Below are positions 20,857-28,985 of a stretch of DNA of 64,000 bases, piece after piece. Position 1 is the first letter of the stretch. Each line of letters begins with the position of its first letter. The notes under the pieces are model-generated. The model had not been told where the DNA came from. It searched no databases and saw only the letters and a program-made list of their open reading frames with translations. The DNA comes from Siphonodentalium dalli (taxonomy: Eukaryota > Mollusca > Scaphopoda > Gadilida > Siphonodentaliidae), in assembly GCA_032622095.1 (NCBI GenBank), contig CP136065.1, forward strand, positions 150,417,577 through 150,481,576, given 5' to 3'. The translations under genes were made by a program, and so were the position numbers.

Positions 20857-23449
20857 AAGGAATTGTGTTGTATTCACCCACAACAGGTCGTTTGGTGTAC
20901 ACAGATCGGAATGTTTTTGTTTGCTCTTCACTAATTACTTCTCGGTTCTTTGTGCGTTTAATTCTGCATGGATAGTTTATGACACGTTGAAAATTTGACC
21001 GGTCGTTAACACATTCAACCATTGAATGAAAACTTATTTGCTGTTTAGTTTTATAATCCAGAGTGATACCCTTGACCTTACATACAAATGTTATGACACC
21101 ATCTTTTACGTACTGATATCCATAACTTTTCAGTCCTAACCCTACAAATTTCATGATTTTAGCATCTGGATGCTCATCAGTCCATTTACCAAGGTAGCTG
21201 TCTTCAGTTTTGATATTTTCTTTTTCTGGATCGAAAATATACATGCAGCTATCGGTGTCGAAATACAACACCCTATCTTGGAGTTTTTCTAAAACTTTAT
21301 ACAACTCCAAGCGTGCATATGCTGTGACAAATGATGCAACAACTACATTGGCAGATGGATGTGGTTCTATAATATCGGTTTTATTTTCATAGATGAATAA
21401 TATGAATTTATCCTGTTCAAAAATTTCAACTGCTTTGACGGTGATATTTTTTATCAGTTAGTAGTTCAAAATATCTGGATGGTTCTGAGATATATTCAGT
21501 TTTAGTAAGAATATTATTTTGTGCATTTTTTCCCCATATGCAATTTATCATTAATTTTGCGCACTGACAGAGTCCTGGGTTTTTTTCTATTTTTTCTTTT
21601 TCAAGTTTTATACCTTCAACCTCATAATAATCTGTAATGTATTTATCTTTATCTTCTTCACTTTTAACAGAATTTGGATATCCACTTGCTTCTTGTTTAA
21701 TTTTGAGGTATTTATCAATGTAATCCCTGTATACTTTGTCCGACCACTCAGTCCAATGCCAAACTTGATACACTTCCAGAATTTGGTAACCCAAATCTAT
21801 TGCTTTGAATAATTCTACATGCGTCCAAACTCCAACTAAAGCACGCTGTTCAATTTTATGACTACACTGTCCACTTTCATTTTCTGCACAAGTTTTACAC
21901 AATGTATATATCATTTTGTTATTACAGTGGATGGGTAGCACTGGAATGTACAAATTATTTGGAGGTAATACTTTGCATTTAATGAGTCCTTTGTAAGATT
22001 TGATGTCTCCTATTTGTTCCTGACTTAGAATTGCAGGGTGACCAAGAGGGTACTCCCTATATTTATTCACACTAGGATACAAACTGCATACATCAATATA
22101 TTTTATTTCTCAAAAATTGGGTATATGAACACCAGTATCTTGTTGACATTCAAAATCAAAAAATATGAATGGTACCTTTACTTCTTGCTATGTTTCTTTC
22201 TTTTGGTACTGCTGGATATGACATCTGTGATCTGATGTGACGATTTCCTTACAGTATTTACACTTCTTTGTTCCCGAACAGATATGTCTTTTCTCCTTTC
22301 GTGTGACGATTTCAACCCCACATTTCTGGCATTTGTGTATCATATCACAAATGGTTTTGTCTTGCTTTGGTAATTTTTTTTTCAAATGATTGTCGAGACA
22401 TCGTTTACTTCTAAAAGTCCTCTTACATTTGATGCAGTGTAACCATCGTTCAAAGGGACATATCTGACCCTCGAAACACATACCCTTGTATGGACATAAA
22501 TGGTCATCTCTTTGGCTCGAACCGGCATTACAGTGTTCACAGTAATACTCACATCCCAGGAATCCCGTGACAGTTGTGATCACATCGTAGTGGTTGTCAT
22601 TGAAATATAGATGTACAACTTTACTTTCTTTCCCAACTGGTGGTGGTTGAAAAAGAAAGCCTTCGTCAGCAAATTGATTATGTATTTTTATAACATACTC
22701 CGGATATAGATGCTCCTGAATAACTTTGTATTCCTCAACCCCGCAACTGGTGTCGTGTGATAACCCCACTTTATCCAACAATGACTTTGCAGCTTCCCGT
22801 TGTGGAACTCTTGCTGGTCTCGTAATCCGTTTCCATTGTTGCTTCCATTCAGCGGTATATTTTTGTCAGCATTACACATACCAACAACGACAGCCCTCGC
22901 AAAACACATGTTATCTTCTGCGTTCTGAATCAGAAGAATACTTTTCTTTACTGTTTTCATTTGATTGTTTTCACTGAATGCTCCATAATGTAAGGTATGT
23001 CTTGCGGTCCCTGTAGGCATATGCGTGACAGTGATATCAAATGCCATCTGTCCGTCATGAATTTTGAATTTTTTGTACGATTGTGCAACTTTTTCTATGT
23101 TGTCAAGCAATAATTCACCCGTCAGGTCTTTTGCTTCAGTGAATGGGACGTGAATCCCTAGATCTAGCCCTGGATGAAAGATGGAAATTCTCATTTGATC
23201 TTTTGGCCCTGCATCACACTCATCTTTCAAACTGTTCACCAGATCTTTGAAAATTCTGTGAACAGTTTGAAATGGTTGATGAAATTCTTGAAATGTGACG
23301 TTGAATTTCTTTGATGCTGTTTTAAATTTCCTCGAGTATTTATCGGTCAGATTTTTTATAGTATAATATTTACAGTCATCATCCAGTCGCACTCTCTTTC
23401 TATTATCTCGTTCGCTTTCGCTATCTGAATATGGCACAAGGCACTTCAT
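20843..23449 (-). pseudogene. Protein-primed DNA polymerase B, multiply broken
   Basis: Fragments in several frames carry family landmarks in order: an N-terminal domain (ATG at 23449) with KKSILLIQNAEDNMCFARA; after a frameshift near 22840, a Cys/His-rich zinc region at about 22190-22560; after another near 22190, the exonuclease I motif FFDFECQQD; then a stop, and about 30 bp on the polymerase A motif DVCSLYPS near 22082. Between these two motifs a functional enzyme has several hundred residues (Exo II, Exo III and linking regions), so most were deleted. Motif B-like KLMINCIWGK is near 21550, a further indel in an A run is near 21450, and motif C YFDTDS is near 21250. The gene overlaps the ATPase by 14 nt. 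It would be the element's replicase but cannot be functional. Confidence 0.92.
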
Positions 23450-23454
23450 CGTGA

Positions 23455-23565
23455 AATGACGACGTGATGAAAATTCGCGTCGCTTTTATGCTCTGACACG
23501 GACATGCACAGTCATCGTCCGTGTCAGAGCATAAAAGCGATGTGAATTTTCATCACGTCGTCATT
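23455..23565. promoter_or_regulatory. Inverted-repeat divergent promoter (PolB / zinc-knuckle gene)
   Basis: Two 49-nt arms (23455-23503 and 23517-23565) are complementary except for two positions, with a 13-nt spacer. Each arm contains GCATAAAAGCG, giving a TATA-like CATAAAA facing each divergent gene, plus CGTGTCAGAGC and a GACGACGTGATGAAAATT block. It sits between the ATG of PolB (23449) and that of the plus-strand gene (23601). Coordinated bidirectional transcription is inferred. Confidence 0.75.
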
Positions 23566-23600
23566 CCACTGACGATTGAATAACGCACCGAACGCTCACA

Positions 23601-24137
23601 ATGGATCCAAGATTACAGAGTAACAACACACAACATTTACGAAAATTTGCATTAGAAGTTTTAAAGAATACAAAGTGGATGCCACCATACGGTAACTGTT
23701 TTAGGTGCAATTCGAGTTCACATTGGGCTTTTCAATGTGATGGCGCTACGAAAAAGAAGATTGATCAGATGAAAAAATCATCATTGATGGTGAGTGAATC
23801 TACTCCTGGGAAGTCTACTTGGACCCACACATCAGACAACGATTATCTCACACCATGTGATGTAATGGACATTGATCAAACTGAGACATCAACTAACGAG
23901 ATCGCGGATGTGAAAGCTGAAAGTGGGGAACAATGCAACTCAACTGCAATGTCAATTAACGAGATCGCGGATGTGAAAACTGAGAGTGGTGAATTATATG
24001 CCTCAACCGATGTGTCAAATGATGAAATCACTATTCTAAACACGGAGGATTCGCAGATGGTAGTGATAAACGCTGTAGCCAAAGGCGTTAACGATACTGA
24101 AATTAAGCAGAACAGAAAAAGACGTTTATCGCGATAA
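23601..24137 (+). CDS. CCHC zinc-knuckle protein with acidic repeats
   Basis: An intact 178-residue frame, divergent from PolB. Residues 33-46 form an exact CCHC zinc knuckle (C-x2-C-x4-H-x4-C, GNCFRCNSSSHWAFQC), of the kind found in retroviral nucleocapsid and RNA-binding proteins. Beyond residue about 93 there are three 21-residue repeats beginning STNEIADVKAESGE, SINEIADVKTESGE and a diverged SNDEITILNTEDS. The protein ends in a basic tail (KQNRKRRLSR) that may be a nuclear localisation signal. An AATAAA lies 26 nt after the stop. Nucleic-acid binding is inferred from the knuckle. I do not know a standard Polinton gene of this kind, so it may have been captured or be lineage-specific. Confidence 0.75.
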   Translation: MDPRLQSNNTQHLRKFALEVLKNTKWMPPYGNCFRCNSSSHWAFQCDGATKKKIDQMKKSSLMVSESTPGKSTWTHTSDNDYLTPCDVMDIDQTETSTNEIADVKAESGEQCNSTAMSINEIADVKTESGELYASTDVSNDEITILNTEDSQMVVINAVAKGVNDTEIKQNRKRRLSR

Positions 24138-24162
24138 TCTTCCAAGAAAGTTAAAAATGGTG

Positions 24163-24168
24163 AATAAA
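24163..24168 (+). terminator. Poly(A) signal for the zinc-knuckle gene
   Basis: AATAAA 26 nt after the stop codon on the plus strand. It places this gene in the poly(A) class, unlike its accessory neighbours. Confidence 0.65.
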
Positions 24169-24209
24169 ATATTATTGATTTAATTACTTGTTACGTTTTT
24201 TAGCAAATT

Positions 24210-24253
24210 CAGAGCATATCTTTTGAAAAGTTTGGGTGGCCCTGAAAAGGGCC
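24210..24253 (-). terminator. Histone-type stem-loop plus downstream element, gene C
   Basis: On the minus strand GGCCCT-TTTC-AGGGCC (24253-24238) is preceded by TTTAAAC and followed by ACCCAAAC, an excellent match to the metazoan histone 3' stem-loop. Thirteen nt further on is AAAAGATATGCTCTG (24224-24210), shared with genes D and E at the identical distance. The stem lies 29 nt after the stop of the 39-residue gene. Confidence 0.85.
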
Positions 24254-24282
24254 GTTTAAATTGTTTGCCGAGTCAATAAAAT

Positions 24283-24402
24283 TCAGGATAAAGTCCACCC
24301 TTGTTGTATGTGGGTCTCCAGTATGGATTCCACACGTATTTGCTTTAATCGAGCATCGGCAGAGAATTTTAGCAAAATTTTCTCTTTTAGTTTAGAGAAC
24401 AT
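24283..24402 (-). CDS. Accessory gene C, 39-residue protein
   Basis: A short frame starting with MFSKLKEKILLKFSADA and ending QQGWTLS. On its own it would be too short to believe. Support comes from context: it lies about 43 bp downstream of one arm of the shared upstream module and is followed, in the correct orientation, by the histone-type stem-loop and downstream element. The N-terminal half is a basic amphipathic helix. It could be a complete small protein or the remnant of a longer gene. No homologue recognised. Confidence 0.5.
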   Translation of the reverse strand: MFSKLKEKILLKFSADARLKQIRVESILETHIQQGWTLS

Positions 24403-24445
24403 TTTGAAGATAAAAAAAACCGATACACTGCGCTCCATATGATAT

Positions 24446-24610
24446 GAAACGCGCGGACGCCGCTGACGACGTCATTGTATATTTCACCAAATTTCCCCGA
24501 ACGTGAATTCAAGTGTGTTTCTTTTAACAAAAAGAAACACACTTGTTTTGACGTTCGGGAAAATTTGGTGAAATATGCAATGACGTCGTCAGCGGCGCCC
24601 GCTCGTTTTC
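24446..24610. promoter_or_regulatory. Shared upstream module, copies 2 and 3, as a large palindrome
   Basis: Arms of about 80 nt (24446-24525 and 24530-24610) are nearly complementary around a 4-nt centre. Each arm is a full copy of the module: GCGCGG, GCTGACGACGTCATTG, TTTCACCAAATTT, CCCGAACGT and AAGTGTGTTTCTTT. Copy 2 faces gene C to the left and copy 3 faces gene D to the right, each about 45 bp from its ATG. It thus looks like a divergent promoter built from two inverted module copies. Confidence 0.85.
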
Positions 24611-24654
24611 AATAAAAAATAAAACAGATATTCCCATTCTTCATTCATACCGAA

Positions 24655-25044
24655 ATGGATTACCGAGATCTGTATCGGAGCTATTTGGAGGATGGGATGC
24701 TGGTGCGAGGTGTGTTTGGGGATGAAGCACAGATGATATGGAAGTCTTTGAGTTTAGCAGAAACGGGGACTATAGATAACTGTTTTGATATCTATAGGTA
24801 CACCGTTATGTTGATGACGGACAACAGAGATCGAGTGTTTGGACTGCCACCACGGTGGTTCCGACGAACCATATTGCTGGGGACATCAATATTGATGGGG
24901 CAACTTGCGGCTACATCACTACAGCGGTATATCATAATCTTCTCAGGGCATAGAGTTTACGAATTCTTACCGCTCTGGGGGATACAGACAGGCTGGCCAT
25001 GCAATTGTGCCATTTGGTTGCGACGTTCCCAAGACAACTTTTAG
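24655..25044 (+). CDS. Accessory gene D, 129-residue putative membrane protein
   Basis: An intact frame from AUGG to TAG-region stop. The N-terminal 75 residues are mixed-charge and helical-looking (DYRDLYRSYLEDGMLVRGVF). Residues about 88-104 (TILLGTSILMGQLAATSLQ) form a plausible membrane helix, and the tail is Trp/Cys-rich. It stands 45 bp from module copy 3 and is followed after 52 nt by the histone-type stem-loop. The layout (hydrophobic helix then LQR) is reminiscent of gene A at the other end. Some adintoviruses carry apoptosis-related accessory genes with a tail anchor; I see no convincing BH motif, so function is left open. Confidence 0.65.
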   Translation: MDYRDLYRSYLEDGMLVRGVFGDEAQMIWKSLSLAETGTIDNCFDIYRYTVMLMTDNRDRVFGLPPRWFRRTILLGTSILMGQLAATSLQRYIIIFSGHRVYEFLPLWGIQTGWPCNCAIWLRRSQDNF

Positions 25045-25096
25045 CTGTATTCAAACCCAAACACATCGTGCGGTTTCTTTTGAAACCATCCAAAAC

Positions 25097-25140
25097 GGCC
25101 CTTTTCAGGGCCTCACAAATTTTTTAAAAGATACGCTCTG
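25097..25140 (+). terminator. Histone-type stem-loop plus downstream element, gene D
   Basis: GGCCCT-TTTC-AGGGCC at 25097-25112, preceded by CCAAAAC and followed by TCACAAAT. AAAAGATACGCTCTG lies at 25126-25140, exactly 13 nt after the stem. It is in the sense orientation for gene D, 52 nt past its stop. Confidence 0.85.
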
Positions 25141-25335
25141 AAATTGCTACTGTACGATTTGTTCATTCTTCCTGAATTTGGAGATAATGTTCACATAATT
25201 TCTTCAAACCAAAATCATTCATCATGAACTTGGAGAGAATGTTCACATAATGTATCAAAGAATACTTCCCTAACAATAAAAATAACCCCACTACCACCCT
25301 TCATATCTATAATACGATCATCATATAGCATAATA
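25141..25335. other. Spacer between convergent genes D and E
   Basis: AT-rich spacer with a local direct repeat (GGAGATAATGTTCACATAAT and GGAGAGAATGTTCACATAAT). No coding seen. Both neighbouring genes end into it with their histone-type signals. Confidence 0.5.
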
Positions 25336-25379
25336 CAGAGCGTATCTTTCGTGAATTTTAAGTGGCCCTGAAAAGGGCC
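25336..25379 (-). terminator. Histone-type stem-loop plus downstream element, gene E
   Basis: On the minus strand GGCCCT-TTTC-AGGGCC (25379-25364), preceded by TTTAAAC and followed by ACTTAAAA. GAAAGATACGCTCTG (25350-25336) follows after exactly 13 nt. The stem starts 19 nt after the stop of gene E. Confidence 0.85.
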
Positions 25380-25398
25380 GTTTAAAATAATATAAAAA

Positions 25399-25848
25399 TC
25401 ATTTCTTTTGTTTCTTCATCACTGTTAAATCTTTCCCGAGTGATCCAAATGTTGATCGCTTCGTAGGTTCTTTCTGGAAACCATGTACCTCAATTGGTAT
25501 GTCAATCGTGTGAGGTTTCAAGTTGATTGTACATTCAGTCGGTTTTTGTGTTAATTGCTTTCGTAAATCCTTCATTTCCTGCCAAATATTCCGTAACAAT
25601 TTTGTCTGTTCTTCCCATTGTGAACTGTTGATAACTTGATATATAACAGGTTGAGTCATTTGTTGTGTTTTCACCGGCGGTGTATACACTGGTTGTTGAT
25701 CCGTTCGCGGGTACACCATTGGTACCTGTTGCTGTTCTACCCGTGGCGTCACATTTCCTGCATACAGTGGAGTCGACATTTGCGTTGTTGCAGGAACATG
25801 ATTGTACTGTACATCAATAGTCTTGAGAAATTCCGTTACTGGATCCAT
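25399..25848 (-). CDS. Accessory gene E, Pro/Gln-rich protein with coiled coil
   Basis: An intact 149-residue frame, AUGG start. Residues about 20-75 are Pro/Gln/Val-rich and low in complexity (VEQQQVPMVYPRTDQQPVY). Residues about 78-100 (QWEEQTKLLRNIWQEMKDLRKQL) form a likely coiled coil. The end is basic (GKDLTVMKKQKK). It lies about 75 bp from module copy 4 and is followed by the histone-type stem-loop, so it is regulated like genes A, C and D. The architecture suits an adaptor or small virion-associated protein, but no family is recognised. Confidence 0.65.
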   Translation of the reverse strand: MDPVTEFLKTIDVQYNHVPATTQMSTPLYAGNVTPRVEQQQVPMVYPRTDQQPVYTPPVKTQQMTQPVIYQVINSSQWEEQTKLLRNIWQEMKDLRKQLTQKPTECTINLKPHTIDIPIEVHGFQKEPTKRSTFGSLGKDLTVMKKQKK

Positions 25849-25920
25849 GTTTCAAAATAACGCTAACGTTACAATTTACGCATCTAATGACGTTAACATT
25901 TTTCGAGGATCAAGTATATG

Positions 25921-25997
25921 GGATGCGCGGGCCTCGTTGACGACGTCATGCGTATTTCACCAAATTTCTCCGAACGTCAAATCAGATGTGTTTCTTT
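25921..25997 (-). promoter_or_regulatory. Shared upstream module, copy 4 (gene E)
   Basis: Contains GATGCGCGGGCCTCGTTGAC, GACGACGTCATG, ATTTCACCAAATTTCTCCGA and GATGTGTTTCTTTATG in the same order and in the same orientation relative to its gene as the other three copies. It is the most diverged copy and the furthest from its ATG (about 73 bp). Confidence 0.7.
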
Positions 25998-26114
25998 ATG
26001 TCAAAAACATCATATTTCTATGAATAAAACACCGATTTGACTCGGGAAAATTTTATCTGTACCATTTTACCATTATCTCATAACATATTTCACTGAAAGG
26101 TAACTTCTGCAAGT

Positions 26115-26687
26115 GCATTTTACAACGCTATCGTCTTCGAATTTATTCGAAGACTTTCGCTTTTGTTAAAAAATGCACTGGTAAAGTAGCACAGTTTACC
26201 AATGTCTCGATTTTTCTCGGTATTATTCTAAGTTCAGTTAGTCCAGCGAAGGGGAGCGCCCTTCGCTTACCACACTGCCATTAGAATCCGAGAAAAAATC
26301 GATACATTCGTAAATTATGCTCTTTTCTGTCAAAAATCCCGTCGAAGCGCTCACCTTACTCTTCGGAATCTAACACAGCCTCTGGACCGATGAATCCTAC
26401 CCTGGGAACCTGCCACTCTGGTACACCCCTCGCTGGCTGCCACTCTGACCCACCCCCTCGCTCGTCGTCACTCTGGCCCATGATTTCCCGCATATATCAC
26501 GACGAGTCCGACCCTGGGCCGTCACTCTGGCCCACCCCCTCGCTCAGCGTGAGTCTGGCCCATGGACCAGCGTCACTCTGGCCCATGGGCCAAAGTGACG
26601 CTGGCCTGTGGGCCAGAGTGACGCTGGCCCATGGGCCAGACTCACTCTGAGCGAGGGGGGTGGGCCAGAGTGACGACCAATACTACT
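26115..26687 (-). repeat. Right terminal inverted repeat, about 573 bp
   Basis: Inverted match to 11877-12272. Between about 26440 and 26630 it holds extra sequence absent from the left copy: a nested set of CGTCACTCTGGCCCA and complementary TGGGCCAGAGTGACG motifs forming its own palindrome from about 26519 to 26680. The inner part keeps the GTCTTCGAATTTATTCGAAG palindrome (26133-26154). Confidence 0.9.
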
Positions 26688-26692
26688 CCCCC
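26688..26692. repeat. Polinton target-site duplication, right
   Basis: CCCCC directly after the CCAATACTACT terminus, within a run of six C. It matches 11872-11876. The pre-insertion site is inferred to be a C-run variant of the satellite unit. Confidence 0.7.
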
Positions 26693-28027
26693 CTCGATTG
26701 GCTCGTTTTATCGGACTATATATCACCATGATCGTTGTTACTACATGCGTCCCCCGAATGGCTCGTTTTATCGGACTATATATCACCATGATCATTGTTA
26801 CTGCATGCGTCCCCCGAATGGCTCGCTTTATCGGACTATATATCACCATGATCATTGTTACTACATGCCTCCGTCGAATGGATCGTTTTATCGGACTATA
26901 TATCACCATGACCATTGTTTTTTATGCCTCCCTCGAATGGCTAGTTTTATCGGATTATATATCACCATGATCATTGTTACTGCATGGATCCCTCGAATGG
27001 CTGGTTATATCGGAATATATATCACAATGATCATTGTTCTGCATGCGATCCCCGAATGGCTCGTTTTATCGGAATATATATCACCATGATCATTGTTACT
27101 GCATGCGTCTCCCAAATGGCTCGCTTTATCGGACTATATATCACCATTATCATTGTTACTACATGCCCCACTCGAATAGATCGGTGTATCGTACTATATA
27201 TCACCATGATCATTGTTACTACATGCCTCCATCGAATATATTGTTTTATCGGACTATATATCACCATGATCATTGTTACTACATGCCTCCATCGAATGGC
27301 TCGTTTTATCGGATTTATATCACCAAGATCATTGTTACTGCATGCGTCCCCCGAATGGCTCGTTTTATCGGACTATATATCACCATGATCATTGTTACTA
27401 CATGCCTCCATCGAATGGCTCGTTTTATCGGATTTATATCACCAAGATCATTGTTACTGCATGCGTCCCCCGAATGGATCGTTTTATCGGACTATATATC
27501 ACCATGATCATTGTTACTACATGCCTCCATCGAAAATATTGTTGCTACAACCCCCACTCGAATGGATCGTTTTATCGGACTATATATCACCATGATCATT
27601 GTTACAGTACATGGCTCCCTCGAATGGATCGTTTTATCGGACTATATATCATCATGATCATTGTTACTACATGCTCCTTCGAATGGATCGTTTTATCGTA
27701 CTGTATATCACCATGATCATTGTTACTTCATGCCTCCATCGAATGGCTCGTTTTATCGGACTATATATCACCAAGATCATTGTTACTGCATGCGTCCCCC
27801 GAATGGCTCGTTTTATCGGACTATATATCACCATGATCATTGTTACTACATGCCTCCCTCGAATGGATCGTTTTATCGGAGTATATATCACCATTATCAT
27901 TGTTACTACATGCCCTCTCGATGGATCGTTTTATCGGACTATATATCACCACATTATTGTTACTACATGGCTCCCTCGAATGGATCGTTTTATCGGACTA
28001 TATATCAACATGATCATTGTTACTGCA
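26693..28027 (+). repeat. 60-bp satellite array, about 22 units
   Basis: Tandem units of about 60 bp (core GGCTCGTTTTATCGGACTAT, then ATCACCATGATCATTGTTAC, then a variable TGCATGCGTCCCCCGAA-like joint). Units differ at a few positions and a few have short indels. Because 60 is a multiple of three, several frames stay open over hundreds of bases. These are not genes. Two more units lie left of the Polinton. Confidence 0.95.
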
Positions 28028-28825
28028 GACCATGTCAATAATACGTCGCTCGAGGCAAATATAGGATATATAATTAATATGTTAAGTTATACACTAAGAT
28101 AACATATAATATAAATGTATCGTGGGTTTTAACCCAAGTAAGATTTTTGGTAAAATAAAAGATCAAATTCGATTAATCTGATGTTCCTTTCCCCATAGGC
28201 CATAGGTATTCTTGTTCTTCGAAACTATAATGAGAAATACTAGTAGGAGATAAATGTAGAATGTCTGATATTTCAGAATTCCTCTGGAGGTGAAGTCAAA
28301 TGAAATTGACACAAATTAGAACAAGTGGCTATTTCTTTAGTAATTGTTTCGTTCGATGAAATGCTCTACACACACTGTTTTTTTTAACAATTCCAAGTGT
28401 TAAGTTGCCATTTTGGGTTAAAAAATTCGATCAACACATACTTGATAGTATGCGCATGTATCGAATTCCACTGACTCATCCATTCAATGTATCGCTATTT
28501 ATATTCCATCTAATCCTCTATGTAGTTGGGATAATTATCCGACCAGAACAATAGAGGCCTCCGATATTTATGGAACGCCATAACTGCCTTGGGTTAATAT
28601 ATCAATATATGTGGATAGTTAGTCAATTTGTATAGGTAATATATATAGCATGGTGAGACTCGAATGCGAGAACTATCCACGAGTCTTTGGCGAGTGATCG
28701 ACTGTTTCTAGTAAACAATTCGAGGAAATTTATTATTTACCGAATTTAATCAACTGCAAAATTTCGTCTTGATTAAACACGGGTGGACAGTATACTCATA
28801 TTTTCTCTGTGGGTACCACATATAT
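28028..28825. other. Intergenic, no gene seen
   Basis: AT-rich, no supported gene or clear repeat. Confidence 0.45.
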
Positions 28826-28985
28826 TGTCAAAGTAACTGCACATATTGAAAAAGTAGCTGCATATATAATTACAAAGTAGCTGCATATATTGACTAACTA
28901 ACCACATATATTGACTATCGAACCACACATATTGACAAGCTGCATATATTGGCAAAATAGCTGCATATATTGACTAACCACATTA
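28826..28985 (+). repeat. Minisatellite, about 20-bp period
   Basis: Irregular tandem copies of CTGCATATATTGACAAAGTA / CCACATATATTGACTAACTA. Some short open frames here are artefacts of it. Confidence 0.75.

Larger units (their letters stand above)
11877..26687. mobile_element. Polinton/Maverick (adintovirus-like) element, 14.8 kb
   Basis: Both termini (AGTAGTATTGG / CCAATACTACT), long terminal inverted repeats and a CCCCC duplication define the element exactly. It carries the hallmark set of protein-primed PolB, retroviral-type integrase with chromodomain, FtsK/A32-like packaging ATPase, adenain-type cysteine protease, and major and minor capsid proteins. No gene has introns, and genes are tightly packed, mostly on the minus strand. 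PolB, the major capsid gene, one conserved small gene and one accessory gene are disrupted, so this copy is an inactive endogenous relic, though most frames remain readable. Confidence 0.95.

Noticed and set aside
20857-20931. Longer ATPase start at a GTG inside PolB
   Set aside because: GTG is not a likely start in an animal element and the extra 25 residues are the overlap with the PolB tail. The ATG at 20856 leaves a 14-nt overlap, in line with neighbouring genes.
14820-23000. Plus-strand frames opposite the Polinton core genes
   Set aside because: Antisense shadows of well-identified minus-strand genes.
24238-24253. Stem-loop at 24238 as the end of the zinc-knuckle gene
   Set aside because: In plus-strand sense the loop would read GAAA rather than TTTC and the ACCC flank is on the wrong side. 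It fits the minus-strand gene, and the zinc-knuckle gene has its own AATAAA.
24655-25044. Gene D as a Bcl-2 family member
   Set aside because: Length and a tail helix are compatible and some adintoviruses carry such genes, but no BH1/BH2-like motif could be seen.
12308-25379. Rho-independent-like bacterial terminators for the GGCCCT hairpins
   Set aside because: The host is an animal, there is no consistent U tract after the stem, and loop, flanks and downstream element match histone 3' signals instead.
26631-28102. Overlapping open frames of 120-167 codons on both strands
   Set aside because: They are produced by the 60-bp satellite, whose length is a multiple of three. Repeated translated units with no start context or conservation beyond the DNA repeat.
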